From Channallabes apus (lineage: Eukaryota > Chordata > Actinopteri > Siluriformes > Clariidae): a stretch of DNA of 64,000 nucleotides. Shown here in pieces: positions 23,025 to 34,089 of the stretch. Under the pieces are notes generated by a model. That model did not search any database. It was not told where the DNA came from and worked only from the letters and a program-made list of their open reading frames with translations. Position 1 is the first letter of the stretch, and the number at the start of each line of letters is the position of its first letter. The stretch covers positions 8,591,579 through 8,655,578 of the forward strand of contig CM060115.1 in assembly GCA_030522415.1 (NCBI GenBank), written 5' to 3'. A program made the position numbers and the translations under genes.

Positions 23025-23254
23025 ACAGGCTACTAACGAACTTCACGTCAATCGTGTTAGTCTATGTTAAATCGCGCGAGAGGTTGTGTAAAAAAAATCA
23101 TTCAAATGCATACCCCTTTATTGGAAAATTATGTTTTGACATTTAAAAAATAATTTGCAAGTGTAAACACAGAACGTGGATAGATTGAAGACGAGCAGCG
23201 AAAGAGCCGCAAGTGGCTCACGAGCCGTGGGTTCACCACCCCTGATCTAGACCA

Positions 23255-24335
23255 AAACATGCTTTTCTAGAAATGTTTTAAGCTATTCTTCATACATTTC
23301 CTAATAATACAAAGCTAATCATAGTCTATATAGGAATCACATTATTCCATATTTTAATTGCTTAAACTTCATAAGACACATAATTTTTTTGTATTAATGT
23401 TAACAAATATTATTAGAAAAGATTCATCTGGTTTATAGAAATGGGACAATTTTGACCCAAAACCATGTCTTAAGCCATTCTGCTGGTAAAAATTCCCTCA
23501 CTAAAAGAAGGCCTAACACTAACAACCTAACACTGAAAAAAAACTGGTGCATACCACGCATAGTAAGCATTGGCACTAAGTATAACCCAATTTGAGCCAA
23601 ATCTCTAGAAAAGCCAGAACAGGACGAAAGGCAGCATGACGAAGTGCCAGCAGACGGAGAGAGGATTTAAGAATGCGGTATTCGTCCCCAACAGACGGGT
23701 CCTCCTTCCTTCTGCTAGACAGCTGCTGCCAGCTCATTCTAGTTCTCTCGTTTTTCTCATTAGTGTACTGCTAATCTCAGGCACAAAGCCCAAATCAAGT
23801 GGCTAGGCCAGGCATCTGTCTATGAATCGAACCTAACACTGGTGCTGAAATTCAAGTACAACATTCATTCTGGTTAACAAAAAGTGAAGGATATAATTGA
23901 ACTGCAATTTAACTAAAGATCAAAAATAGTTAGAATATATTATAGTTACATGCAATCACTATGATATAATTATAATATAATTAGAATCATTATTATAAGA
24001 ACCAGATCATTCAAGAATTAAGGTCCGGTAAAAAATAACCAAAATGTATGTGTTTAAAACTGAATTCCACATTTATGGTACAGTACAATGCAATAATTTC
24101 ATTTCTGAGCAAAAAGGCAAGACGCAAGCCCACAGCACCAGCGTCCTCGACTCCTGATTACTGCATGGTTTAAATGACATGGTTTAGGTGGACTGACTAT
24201 GATAACTTGTCCCTAATGATGACCACAGTGTTCCTGCTATAGGAATCCATCATATCCATGGATGCAAAGATTTACAATGATTCAGCATAATTTAAACATA
24301 GTCAAAGCACTGGTAGGGTGAAATCGTGAGTGGCT
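23255..24335. other. No gene seen
   Basis: AT-rich intergenic DNA without recognised repeat ends. Confidence 0.35.
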
Positions 24336-24339
24336 CCTG

Positions 24340-24930
24340 ATTTTTGTGTCGGTTGAAATGAAAGCCAACACAAAACCTTTGCAGGGTTCAGATTGGTTTG
24401 ATCTAGAGCACATTTGTCAATTCTTCTCCAGAAAAGCTAGTGTGTGCGCAGGTTTTCATTCCAACCAAGGAAAAGCAACACTTGATTCCACCCAATTAGT
24501 TGTTCCTGACTTTTCAATAGACTGGGTGTAACTTCCACTTGGGTCATCTCTTACCCCCAAATGGTTGATGCGTTTGCAGCCTTTTATTCCAGCCGAACTG
24601 GAGGCACGCATGACAGTTGATTGGAGACCAAGATGAATGGATTAAACAAGCGGAATGAATTGTTGCTCCTATTTGTTAGGAATGAAAGCCTGAAGCAACA
24701 CTGGCCCTTTCTGGATAATATTAGTGGCCCCAGGTTTTTAGTCTGTGCAGAGATTCTCCGCCGGCTTCTCCCCATTTCCATTTCAGGTTTCTCCAGGTTC
24801 TTAGATTTCCTTTCAATTCCCCAAAATGGTATTTGACAGATGCTCTTATCCAGAGAGCCTGACATTAATCTCATTATACACCCGAGCAGTTCAGGGTTAA
24901 GGGCCCTGCCAAACGGCCCAACAGTGCCAA
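24340..24930. repeat. Diffuse repeat fragments, including an L2-type tail
   Basis: GCAGGTTTTCATTCCAACCAA at about 24,451 occurs in common fish repeats. GACAGATGCTCTTATCCAGAG ... GTTAAGGGCCCTGCC (24,835-24,910) resembles the 3' tail shared by L2-type LINEs and their SINEs, like that at 56,330-56,370. Boundaries are unclear. Confidence 0.4.
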
Positions 24931-25364
24931 CTTATTATTTTTAGCATTGACAACTATTTAAAAGAACCCATTAAAGTTGTACCCATTTTGATGCAATCCC
25001 TAAATGAAGCATTGAGTCATCATAAGTGATATTAAAAAACCACCATAAACTACACTGAAAGCAACAGTTGTTTCAAATCTCTGATACAATACCAAGAATA
25101 TTAATAATCCTGCCTTTCCTCTTGGTCTGTTGGTGGCCCCTACCAATGGTGGTGCTCAATCACTTTTTCTAAACCTTTTATTCGGATCATGGTTTGTAAT
25201 TTGTGGTCCTTAATCTATCAGGACATGTACAGTAGCAGGCATATACACTAAAGGGGTGCCAATAACCAGGGAAGCGCCACACACACAAACATACACCAAA
25301 GCATTCACCAAGAATGGGATGCCAGTCCCTGGAAGGTCAATAAGCACACAGGCCTGTCTAAGGC

Positions 25365-25505
25365 AGGGTTGCTCAGTGGTTTAGACGTGGTACAACTCAT
25401 AGGACGGTCACAGTTTCAAACACCAGCACAACCAATCTGCTACTGAAACCCTGTGTAACCCTCACTTCTCTAGGAGTGCTACAGTATTACGGCTGACCCT
25501 GCAGT
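25365..25505 (+). repeat. tRNA-derived SINE, second family, fragment
   Basis: Head GGTTGCTCAGTGGTTTAGACG, a degraded B-box region, and tail block ACGGCTGACCCTGCAG. TACAGTA at about 25,480 interrupts GTGCT ... TTACGGCTGACC relative to the copy at 27,487. Confidence 0.5.
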
Positions 25506-25545
25506 CTCTTCCTCAGATTACTACAATTTGGAGCATGTGAACAAA

Positions 25546-25610
25546 AAAATATATAATAATAATAATAATAATAATTTATAATAAAATAAATATAATAAAA
25601 AATATATATA
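25546..25610. repeat. (ATA)n microsatellite
   Basis: ATA repeats followed by AT-rich sequence. Confidence 0.9.
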
Positions 25611-25614
25611 CATG

Positions 25615-26150
25615 TACAGTATATACAGTTATATAAAACATTTATACAGTATACGCCAAAAGTAAGGTGATTTCTTCTTTTAAAATTTCCACCCACTGTC
25701 ACCGTGGAATCTCATTATAGGCCTATATGTAAAGGAATACAAGTTTATCCACACCTTCATACAGTATATTCCTTCATTTGACATGCCTTTAATCAGCTGT
25801 TTATTTCTTTTAGGCTTTTGTTTGTCCAGGCTTTTCAGTGCAGTCACAGTACACATGTCTATATATTTTTGGCCACTAGATGTTTCTAGTGAGCAATTGA
25901 AACTTTGAAACAAAAAAAAAGACTAGTTTTTAACCTTCAGAACTTTGTTTTTATACAGTATGTGACTGTGACCACACCTAACTCTCTCTCTCTCTGTCTC
26001 CTGAGCTGCCAGTAGTCTAGCGGACCTGTCGAACCCATCCTGGTGCCCTACTTCTGGTTGGAGATCACAGTCCCTCAGTAGTTCAGGACTGAAACTCCCA
26101 CAAACAGTTTTATACCTGAGCCTTCAATAACGAAGGTAGACTTCACATTA
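25615..26150. other. No gene seen
   Basis: Contains four TAC(A/T)GTA motifs (about 25,614, 25,645, 25,761 and 25,954) and a short CT tract at 25,983-25,997. Confidence 0.35.
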
Positions 26151-26154
26151 ACGT

Positions 26155-26290
26155 AAACCTTGGATTGCGAACAAAAACGTGCTTGTAATCCAAAGCACTC
26201 AAAGCACCTTTAAGAAATAATGGAAACTGATGATTCGTTCCACAACCCAAAAACATCCATCTGATGTAAGGGAGACGAGAGAGAGGGGAC

Positions 26291-26362
<72 letters not shown>

Positions 26363-26897
26363 CGGAATCCCTGCTGTTTGCTCACCTGAAATCTTTTCCT
26401 TTTAGTGTGACTTTACCAAGGAACCTATCCAATGGCACTTGCTTTTTCCGACTTTTCAGGATGTAATGGAAATGTGACATTGCATTGTCATTGAACAGAT
26501 TCATTACCCGCACTGCTACAGCCTTTTTAACCTTTTTCTTCTCTTGAGCAGTTGTTGGAATACAGTTACTAAAGAACAGTCACTACATTTGGACACAAAA
26601 TAAAAAAAAATGCTTTATGCGCACACACACTTGGTTACAGTGTTATACTGTATACTGTAGTAAACAGTACACGCACACGGATGTTGACTGTATGAGCGAC
26701 GCATGCACGTTGAGACTAAGCATTGGAGACGATTACCCACAATCCCACAGTGCAAGCGAGAGAAGAACCAGAGTATATGTACTGCTCATAGTGCAAAACC
26801 TCACTCGTTTATTGCGTTAAAATTTATTACAGATTTTTGCTCGTCTTGCAAAACACTTGCAGACCAAGACACAATCTAAGGTTTTACTCTACTGAAC
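26155..26897. mobile_element. pogo/Tigger-like MITE, copy 2
   Basis: The left end TAAACCTTGGATTGCGAAC and right end ACACAATCTAAGGTTTTACTC are an imperfect inverted pair of the 19,507 family type. Inside are AAATAATGGAAACTGATGATTCG and a long CA tract. No transposase remains. Confidence 0.55.
26292..26360. repeat. (CA)n microsatellite
   Basis: About 34 uninterrupted CA units. Confidence 0.97.
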
Positions 26898-27014
26898 TTC
26901 CAGCCTCATCAAACTCAGTATGACTGCTGATCAATCCCTGCTATCTGATATCAGCCAAGTGAGGATGGGTTCCCTGTTGATTCTGGTTCCTCTCAAGGTT
27001 TTTTCCTATTTCCA

Positions 27015-27330
27015 TCTCATTTGATTCCCGGTCAGGTTCGATTCCTGTCTTTGTGTGCATGGAGTTTGCATGTTCTCCCAGTGCTTGGTGTGTTTCCTCC
27101 AGGTACTCTGATTTTCTCCCACATTCCAAAGACATGCAAATTAGGCTAATTGTCGTTCCCAAGTTACAAATAGTGTGTAAATGAGTGTGTTTACCCTGGG
27201 ATGGATTGGGACCCTGTCCAGGGTGTTTCCCGCCTCATGCCCTAAGTCTCTTTTGATATGCTCCAGGCCACCATGACCCTGAATACAGGATAAAACAGTA
27301 TAATGTAGACGATGAGGCGATGAAACATAT
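27015..27330 (+). repeat. Mermaid-type SINE
   Basis: Forward copy from the B box (GGTTCGATTCCTGTC) through GTGTGCATGGAGTTTGCATG, GATGGATTGGGACCCTGTCC to a degraded tail. The A-box part is replaced by unrelated sequence. Confidence 0.8.
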
Positions 27331-27486
27331 TTCCTTACACTTTTCAAACTCTTTAGAATATTTTTTTTTCTGTAAAGCTGCTTTGACTGATGATTTTTCA
27401 AAACACTATATAAATAAAACTTAAAAATTTATTCCAAAATAGTTTAGCCTCAATTTTGGCATCATTGCCTCAGGCTGATTCTTCCC

Positions 27487-27680
27487 TTAGGGGCAGTGGT
27501 GGCTCCAGCAGTTAGGGCTGTAGGTTGGTGGGTTTCCGATCGGAAGGTCTTGGGTTAGACCCCAGCACTACCAAGTTTCCACATTTGAGCCACTGAGAAT
27601 GGCCATTAAATCCAGATGTGCTGTATCCTAGCTGACCGTGTGCTCTGTCCCCAGCTTCCTAACTGGGATATGTGAAAATT
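27487..27680 (+). repeat. tRNA-derived SINE, second family
   Basis: GTGGTGGCTCCAGCAGTTAGG corresponds to the A box and GGTTAGACCCC to the B box, followed by GCACTACCAAG, GGCCATTAAATCC and TAGCTGACCGTGTGCTCTG. Other pieces of this family are at 25,365, 32,330 and 48,868. It reminds me of catfish SINEs. Confidence 0.6.
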
Positions 27681-27708
27681 ACAATTTCCATCATCATCTA
27701 TATTATCC

Positions 27709-28037
27709 AGTGGCGCGGTGGTGTAGTGGTTAGCACTGTCGCCTTGCACCTCCAGGGTCTGGGTTCGATTCCCGTCTCTGTGTGCATGGAGTTTGCATGT
27801 TCTCCCCGTGCTTGGTGGGTTTCCTCCGGGTACTCCGGTTTCCTCCCACAGTCCAAAGATATGCAGGTTAGGCTAATTGGCGTTCCTAAATTGCCCGTAG
27901 TCTGTTATTGGGTGTGTGTGCCCTGCGATGGATTGGCATCCTGTCCAGGGTGTACCCCGCCTAGTGCCTGAAGTCACCTGGGATAGGCTCCAGGTCCCCC
28001 GCGACCCTGAACACAGGTATAGAAAATGAATGAATGA
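27709..28037 (+). repeat. Full-length Mermaid-type SINE with a 13-bp target duplication
   Basis: Flanked by perfect direct repeats ATCTATATTATCC (27,696-27,708 and 28,038-28,050). Pol III A box GTAGTGGTTAGC and B box GGTTCGATTCC are intact. The body is close to the consensus implied by the other copies, with a GAAT tail (ATGAATGAATGA). The intact duplication marks this as the youngest SINE in the window. It contains no TAC(A/T)GTA motif. Confidence 0.92.
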
Positions 28038-28050
28038 ATCTATATTATCC

Positions 28051-28312
28051 TGTATACCTGGAGCCTATCCCAGGAAATTTTGGGCATGAGGTGAGGCACA
28101 CTCTGGACGGGGTGCAAGTCAATCACAGATCTTACACACACTCCAATTTGGGAACGCCAATTAGCCTAATCTGCATGTCTTCATATTGTGCGAGCAGACC
28201 AAAGCACCCAGAGGAAGCCCACCAAGAACAGGGAGGACATGAAAACTCCACGCACACGGACCTGGGCTGGGAATCGAACCCAGGCCCTGAAGATACCATT
28301 ACGGTTACCCTT
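28051..28312 (-). repeat. Mermaid-type SINE, reverse copy
   Basis: From GGAGCCTATCCCAGG through CAATTAGCCTAATCTGCATG to GGAATCGAACCC. It directly abuts the young forward copy, giving a tail-to-tail inverted pair. Confidence 0.8.
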
Positions 28313-28319
28313 TGGGATT

Positions 28320-29272
28320 AATAAACTACTAATAATTATTAACTGATTATGTGACCTCACTTACAGTTAGTGTTAAAGTTCATTAAATTCTTACCTTGAT
28401 GCCGGCATCAGAAGTCTTTTTTTTTTTCAGATAGTCAGTAAGACCAGCACATATTGAACATCTGCCTGGTTTAGTTGCATCCTGTATCTGTCAATCACAT
28501 ATTGGAAAACAAGACACCTTTAATTTTACCACTCTGTTAAAAAGCATACAATTAAATATCATCAACCCAAAGACTCCTTAAGCATCCTGTCGTTTTCTTG
28601 AGATTCGCACTAGTTGTCTCTACAGGGAATAAATGTGGTTTGGCGTCATCTGAAATTGCTCTTCCAGTACTTTCTCGTTCCTCGCATATGCACAGGAACC
28701 CTGTGGGAAAATAACTATGTTCAACAAAGCGTGAAAGCAGAGCGACGGAATTGAGGCAGGAGGGCCGAACGAGATGCAGAGTCTACACTTCAGCCAAGAG
28801 AGAAAGACAGGAAGAGTTCGACATTCTGCATTTGTGTTCCCCTGGATATTGAGCGAGAGAATAAGAAGTGTGTGTATGCAGTGTGTGTAGGAAACACTTC
28901 TAATCTAAGACATGATACACACATATCAGAGCTGCAGCATGTATTAATTGCCTTAATTGGAACTTCGGCATTTTGGAATACCGATATCGCAAACAGGTGC
29001 AATAAGCAAAATATTCATCTACTGTAGCAAACTAAAATGTGTTTCTCTTGGTGTCATTTGGACGGAAGAAAAATAATGCATGCCAATAGTCATGCATAAT
29101 AGCTTATACTGTATACACACTGCACTGTACCGTATAATATAATACACACAAAGATAGACACAAACATGCCCTGGCTGATTCATACTGTGTCATACACTCA
29201 TACAGTACACAAGTCAGCAAAAACAAAGATGCAGCCAAGTGTGTGCTCATCGATGAGGTACATGTGAAAACA

Positions 29273-29275
<3 letters not shown>
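28320..29275. other. No gene seen
   Basis: Intergenic sequence with no recognised element. TACTGTA motifs occur at about 29,019, 29,105 and 29,201. Confidence 0.35.

Positions 29276-29307
<32 letters not shown>
29276..29307. repeat. (CG)/(CA) microsatellite
   Basis: CGCGCGCG followed by about 12 CA units. Confidence 0.9.
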
Positions 29308-29309
29308 TT

Positions 29310-30095
29310 ATATACGTGCATGAAAGGAATTTATGTATCAAGAGAAACACATACTGTACACAAAGCCAGGTGGCATAAAGTTGCACCCGACCTGTAGGGG
29401 GAGCCAAAAACATGGTGATGTGGAGATGTCAGTGGAAAACAAACAACCCTACACACCCATACTCACACAAAATTAAGAGGACTTACTACATACAACATGG
29501 TAGCTGTGGCTATTGAAATAAAGTCGGACTAAATAAATAATGTTTTCTTTTCCAGGCTGGAGCCAAAGGGCAAGTTCCGGTTGTGAAAAATTGAAAAATG
29601 AAGCCAACCTGAAAATGCCAAAAACGTGCAGTTCCTCCAACGTCCACTGGGAGCTAAAGAGGTTGACCAGTTCCATTTGTATGGCTAGAGTACTACTGGC
29701 TTAGAAGATCAAACGTTTAAGAATCAACACCGACACCCCCTGTATTCTGACCCCAGCATGTGTATGTGCAAAAATTGCACTGTGCTGTAATGTCTGTGGG
29801 AAAAAGAGTCTTTTAACAGTTTCTAAAATTGTCTCCGGCCGTATACACACATATACCAAAGTAATAACCATGTACAATATTCAATCTTTTCCAAGCAAAT
29901 TAATTTAACGCAATGTGATGCAAAGCAGTTTCTCTGCAGGAACCCATTAGTATGATGTTCTTTTTTATGAAATACTGTGTTAGGTTTTCTGCCAGATGTA
30001 CAGTAACAGACAGACAGACAGGTTCTATCTACTGTACGTAATTTCTTGATTCAACAGGTCTGGCAGTAATCAGGCGTGGATGTTGCAGGTTTGAA
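29310..30095. other. No gene seen
   Basis: Mixed sequence; a short GACA tract at 30,008-30,021. No domains or ends recognised. Confidence 0.3.
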
Positions 30096-30099
30096 ACTC

Positions 30100-30354
30100 A
30101 GCTTTTTCCAAAAATCACAGTTCATTCATGATTTACCCAAACTTTTTCACATAGGGCCAGGTAGGTTTAGACAGCTTTTTTTCCCTTAATAAATGAAATC
30201 ATCATTTAAAAACTGCATTTTGTATTTACTCCGGTTATCTTTGTGTAATACAAACATTTGTTTAATAATCTTGATCATTTAAATGTGACAAATATTATTA
30301 AAAAAAACAAAAGGCAAGAATGGGGTGAATACTTTTTCACAGCACTGTATTATG
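30100..30354 (-). mobile_element. Tc1-type element, one end
   Basis: On the minus strand it begins CAGTGCTGTGAAAAAGTATT at about 30,350, right after a TA, then CACCCCATTCTTGCC. It runs to about 30,110 with CTATGTGAAAAAGTTTGGG. The CAGT start matters for the scar hypothesis, because an element with CAG termini would leave TAC(A/T)GTA on excision. Confidence 0.6.
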
Positions 30355-30527
30355 AATTTCATTAGCGACCTAAGAACAAGCTCAAGCTATCTACAGTAGC
30401 TACCGTATCCTTGCTTCTGTGGTGTTAGATCTAGATTATCTAGCTAGACAATATTCTATCCAAACACTAAACATAGTAACCTGCAGTAACTAATAAGATG
30501 GTAAGCTTTTGATCTCTTAATAAAATT

Positions 30528-30592
30528 AGTGGATTGGCACCCCATCCAGGATGTACCCTGCCTCGTCCTGGGATAGGCTCCAGCCCCCCCCA
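30528..30592 (+). repeat. Mermaid-type SINE tail fragment
   Basis: GTGGATTGGCACCCCATCC ... GGGATAGGCTCCAGCC, the 3' body block only. Confidence 0.75.
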
Positions 30593-30639
30593 AACATATT
30601 CGAATGGACTCGCGTGTTCAGCCTCAGACTGATTCTCTT

Positions 30640-31385
30640 TAGGCACTAATGCGAAACTGATTAGCTCTATTTCTTTAATACATTACCTGACAAAAAAATA
30701 ATAGAGTTACTTACTAAGAAAACAAATGAGAGACATACGACCTCATGAATTAGCAGCGAACACAATTACACTCCTTTGTTCATAAATGCACAATTAATGC
30801 GAGTGATCTAAGCCCTAAGGCTCGAGCCATCGGTTGTGATGAATCAGGAGCACCTTATGAAGGGGTCACATGACTACATTAATTTTCCCCATCCTAATTA
30901 CTGGAGGCTAATCTATTTTAAAAGAGGTTGAACATCAATTAAATTTGCTAATTCAAATTCAAAAATGTAAACAATTGTACAGATTTCACTGCTTAACACT
31001 AATTTACTCAACTTTGCATTGAAATGTTATGGCTAATTGGTGAACAGTAGAATCTTTTCTAATAAGCCTCATTGTTCAAACTTGGTGAGAATATATTTGT
31101 TTAGGGTTGTACTACTTCTAGTCTTGTACATTAATCTGATGATTAGTTAAATTATTGGCGTACGGTCTCTAGCTACCAAATAAACTAAGCTTTAAAGTTT
31201 TAATTACTTTCAAATACACAATGTACATTTGTTAATTCAGTTTCTTTGTTAAGTTAAATTTGATGAAATGTTATGTCTTGCGAAACATTGATTATTGATT
31301 ATTGATTATCTTTTTTCGTGCCAAGTACTACAAATACTAGTATACTGACACCCATACTGTAAGTAAACTTCTAATGATTGTTCTG
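30640..31385. other. Repeat-poor block with homeodomain-like words
   Basis: From about 30,640 to 31,000 the sequence holds ATTAGC, CCTAATTACTGG, ACATTAATTTTCC and CAATTAAATTTGC words and no recognised repeat. It is a candidate conserved noncoding element near, but outside, any visible gene. Confidence 0.25.
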
Positions 31386-31389
31386 TAAA

Positions 31390-31889
31390 TATAAGAAAGT
31401 GCCATGAAAAAGTATTTGCCCCCACCCTGATTTTTCTTAAATATTTTATTGCACACTATGATCGAGATCATCAAACTAATTTTAATATTACATTTAAGAT
31501 ACTCAGAGTAAATCTAAAATGCACTTTTGAAATGAAGAAAAAAAGCCGTTCAAACCTGTCTGGCCCTATGTGAAAATGTAATTGCCCCATAACCTAATAA
31601 CTGGTTGTGTTACCCTTGGCAGCAGCAACTGCAATAAAGCGTTTGTGATAACTGGCATTGAGGCTTTCACGTCACTGTGGAGGACTTTTGGCCCACTGTT
31701 CTGTTTAGAATTGTTTTAATTTAGCCACATTGGAGGGTTTTCAAGCATGAATGGCCTCATCACAGATCACAAACCTTAATTCTTTAATTAAATTTTCTTT
31801 TATAATAAAAAATTATTTTATAATAAAATTATCTTTAATATAAATACTAAATCAAAGGAAATGGACAAATACATTTTCACATCATTGTA
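31390..31889 (-). mobile_element. Tc1-like deletion derivative with transposase C-terminal remnant
   Basis: The left end is TGCCATGAAAAAGTATTTGC and the right end, ATACATTTTCACATCATTGTA, is its inverted partner. On the minus strand the interior (31,600-31,760) spells, with breaks, the end of a Tc1 transposase: a serine-proline-rich region, then ITNAL/LLQLLLP in shifted frames corresponding to the usual KRFIAVAAAKG segment. The catalytic core is deleted. Confidence 0.6.
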
Positions 31890-31894
31890 ACCTT

Positions 31895-32325
31895 CCTGCA
31901 GAATTCCTGCAACTGCTCTGAACTACTCAGCTATTAAGATATTCTGAACTATTTTCAGTATATATCTCATACCACTACAACGTACACAACTGTATATATT
32001 TATTTTACAGAATTATACCTTATATTATATGTAGCAGCTGTGAGCTGTCACTTTATTGACTTTTTTTTTTTTTAACTTCCTTTTAAAGGTCACATATTAC
32101 GGTATATTGCTTTTTCTAAAGTTAACTTTTAATGCTTCATTTGAAACAGTTGACTCAATCTGGGATCCATGAAATTCGTTCTGTTTAAAACGTGCTGTGT
32201 CTGTAGCTGTAAATTCGAACTGCATATATCAGGCCAAGCAGAACGACACATACTGTAGGAATCAAAGAAGATTCAATAATGAATTTTCCATTATAGGTCT
32301 CTTTTAATGAAAGCTAATCTCGGAG
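31895..32325. other. No gene seen
   Basis: AT-rich sequence with a poly-T run at 32,062. Confidence 0.35.
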
Positions 32326-32329
32326 TATC

Positions 32330-32425
32330 AGGGGTAGCTCAGTGGTTAAGGCATCAAACTATGATTTGGAAGGTCCCAGGTTCAAATCCCACGACAACCA
32401 AGCTAGATAAGGGTGTCTGCCGAAT
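32330..32425 (+). repeat. tRNA-like SINE head
   Basis: GGGGTAGCTCAGTGGTTAAGG is an A box and CAGGTTCAAATCCCACG a B box, spaced as in a tRNA. The sequence continues into TAAGGGTGTCTGCCGAATGC, a SINE body, so this is a retroposed head and not a tRNA gene. Confidence 0.65.
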
Positions 32426-32429
32426 GCTT

Positions 32430-33585
32430 AAATGTGATATGAGAACAAAGACTTTCAGCCTGTTATGGCTGTTTATGTAATTGATATGAGAAAGTACCCT
32501 GTCTCGTAATGTTGCGCAATATTAAATGTAATCATAATTGTATATAAAGTTTTTTGCTTAACATAGATAGCAAATTGCTTTCATATTAGCAGAATAAAGT
32601 AGTATTAACAACCATACTACTACACTTGTTGTTCCAGCTGGTCGCCACAGCGGACCATCCAATCCACACGCACATGTAACCTTGGCACAGGTTTCCTTCC
32701 TGATGCACCTCTCCCATTGTATCCAGGCTTGGGACCGGCACTTTATCCAGTGGCTGGAGTTTGGGAATTGGGTGGGAATCGACCCCAGTATAAACACTGT
32801 TGTTGATTGTTTCCCTATAACACCGTGTCCCCAAGTGTTTTATTGCTCAAGTAATACAATAAACTTAAAAAGGCCTTCATTCTCATTCCGTTCATGCACA
32901 TCCCTTTGCATGTCTCCACCAATATAAATTCATATATTACCACATTTCCAGCTCATCCTTTTATTTATAATGCATTACATACAATACACATTTCATTCAG
33001 TATATCAAACGGAATATTGTCTACTGTATGTGATTTCAGGTGAGCATCAACTTGCCAAAGGATCGATACTACAGAGTCGAGCCTTAAGGATTGATGCATG
33101 TCAGTATTATAGATTTGCCCTTTCCTTCTTTGATTAGCATTAAGGTGCGATAATGATGCTGGCGAGATGAAAGAGTTGTGGCTGAAATGTAATCATCTTA
33201 AAGCAGAGGGGAATGATTCATGAAAAGAAATAGCCTGTAATCGATTTGTTATTAATCATCATTACTGCTGTTAACGAATATAGGGCATGCTTCCAGTTAC
33301 CTCATTACGCTACATCAGTGGTTCTCAAAATAGAGTTTCATTGCCCTCCAGAGGTCCCTGAAGAACATACAGGGGGTCCTTAGGAGAAGGTTGGACCTGA
33401 TTCAGCTCCTGCTGCCAGGACAGACTTGAGCCAAATATCCAGCGGATGGAGACAGCTCAGTGTGTTTCAGGCTCGATAAGTGTGTGTGCTACTGTAAATG
33501 TGTTGGTTTGTGTTGCACAGTGATGAATGGGCTATGATTAGGTCCAGCTCCTGGACTTTTGTTCCTGTAGCAAGGATATCACAGG
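32430..33585. other. No gene seen; possible conserved noncoding block
   Basis: 32,620-32,800 resembles a common fish repeat (GTTCCAGCTGGTCGCCACAG, ACCTCTCCCATTG). 33,050-33,300 has ATTAGCATTAAGG and GTTATTAATCATCATTA words and no known repeat. No exon is recognised. Confidence 0.3.
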
Positions 33586-33589
33586 GTGT

Positions 33590-34085
33590 ACAGTTATGTT
33601 CAAAAGTTGGCGCTCCTTCTTTAAATTCGATGTATTTTTGCGTGAATACATTTAAAAAAAACTCACCACAGTATTTCAGTTGGGTTAAGGTCTGGACTTT
33701 AACAAAACCTTGATTCTTCTATTTTTCAGCCATTCTGATGTAGATTTACTGGTGTGTTTCAGGTCACTGACCTGTCGAATGACCCCAATTTCACAAACCT
33801 TTACTGCCATGATTGACAGTGGAAATTAGGTGTTTCTGCTGAAATGTTGTTTCGTTTTCACCAATCATGGTGCTGGGCATTAAGGCTAAACAACTCCACT
33901 TTCGTTAGATTTGTCCATAGGACATTGTTCCAGACGTCTTGGTAGAGTATTTGTTCAAATGCAGTTTAAACATCAGTTGTGCTTCCATGTTCCTTTTTGG
34001 ACAAAGGCACTTTCCCCAAGCCACACTTCCAAACAAACCGGACTTGATCAGTCTTCATGCTCAGTTGTGAGATGTAATAAGTAAA
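33590..34085 (-). mobile_element. DNA-transposon remnant, probably Tc1/mariner class
   Basis: The words GTCTGGACTTTAAC, AGCCATTCTGATGTAGATTTACTGG, TAGGACATTGTTCCAGA and GCACTTTCCCCAAGCCACACTTCC match, in order, the antisense of a transposase that I remember as abundant in fish genomes. No end or intact frame is seen, and I am unsure of the superfamily. Confidence 0.45.
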
Positions 34086-34089
34086 GAAA

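Larger units (their letters stand above)
22083..23244 (-). mobile_element. hAT (Charlie-like) element with an 8-bp target duplication
   Basis: Ends are CAGGGGTGGCGAACC at 22,083 and GGTTCACCACCCCTG ending 23,244. The flanking 8-mers are ATCTAGAG (22,075-22,082) and ATCTAGAC (23,245-23,252), seven of eight matching. It carries a C-terminal transposase fragment on the minus strand and a second, hairpin-forming element in its 5' half. Confidence 0.88.

Noticed and set aside
32338..32408. Possible tRNA gene (A and B boxes)
   Set aside because: The 3' half does not form an acceptor stem with the 5' half and the sequence runs on into a SINE body seen elsewhere in the window.
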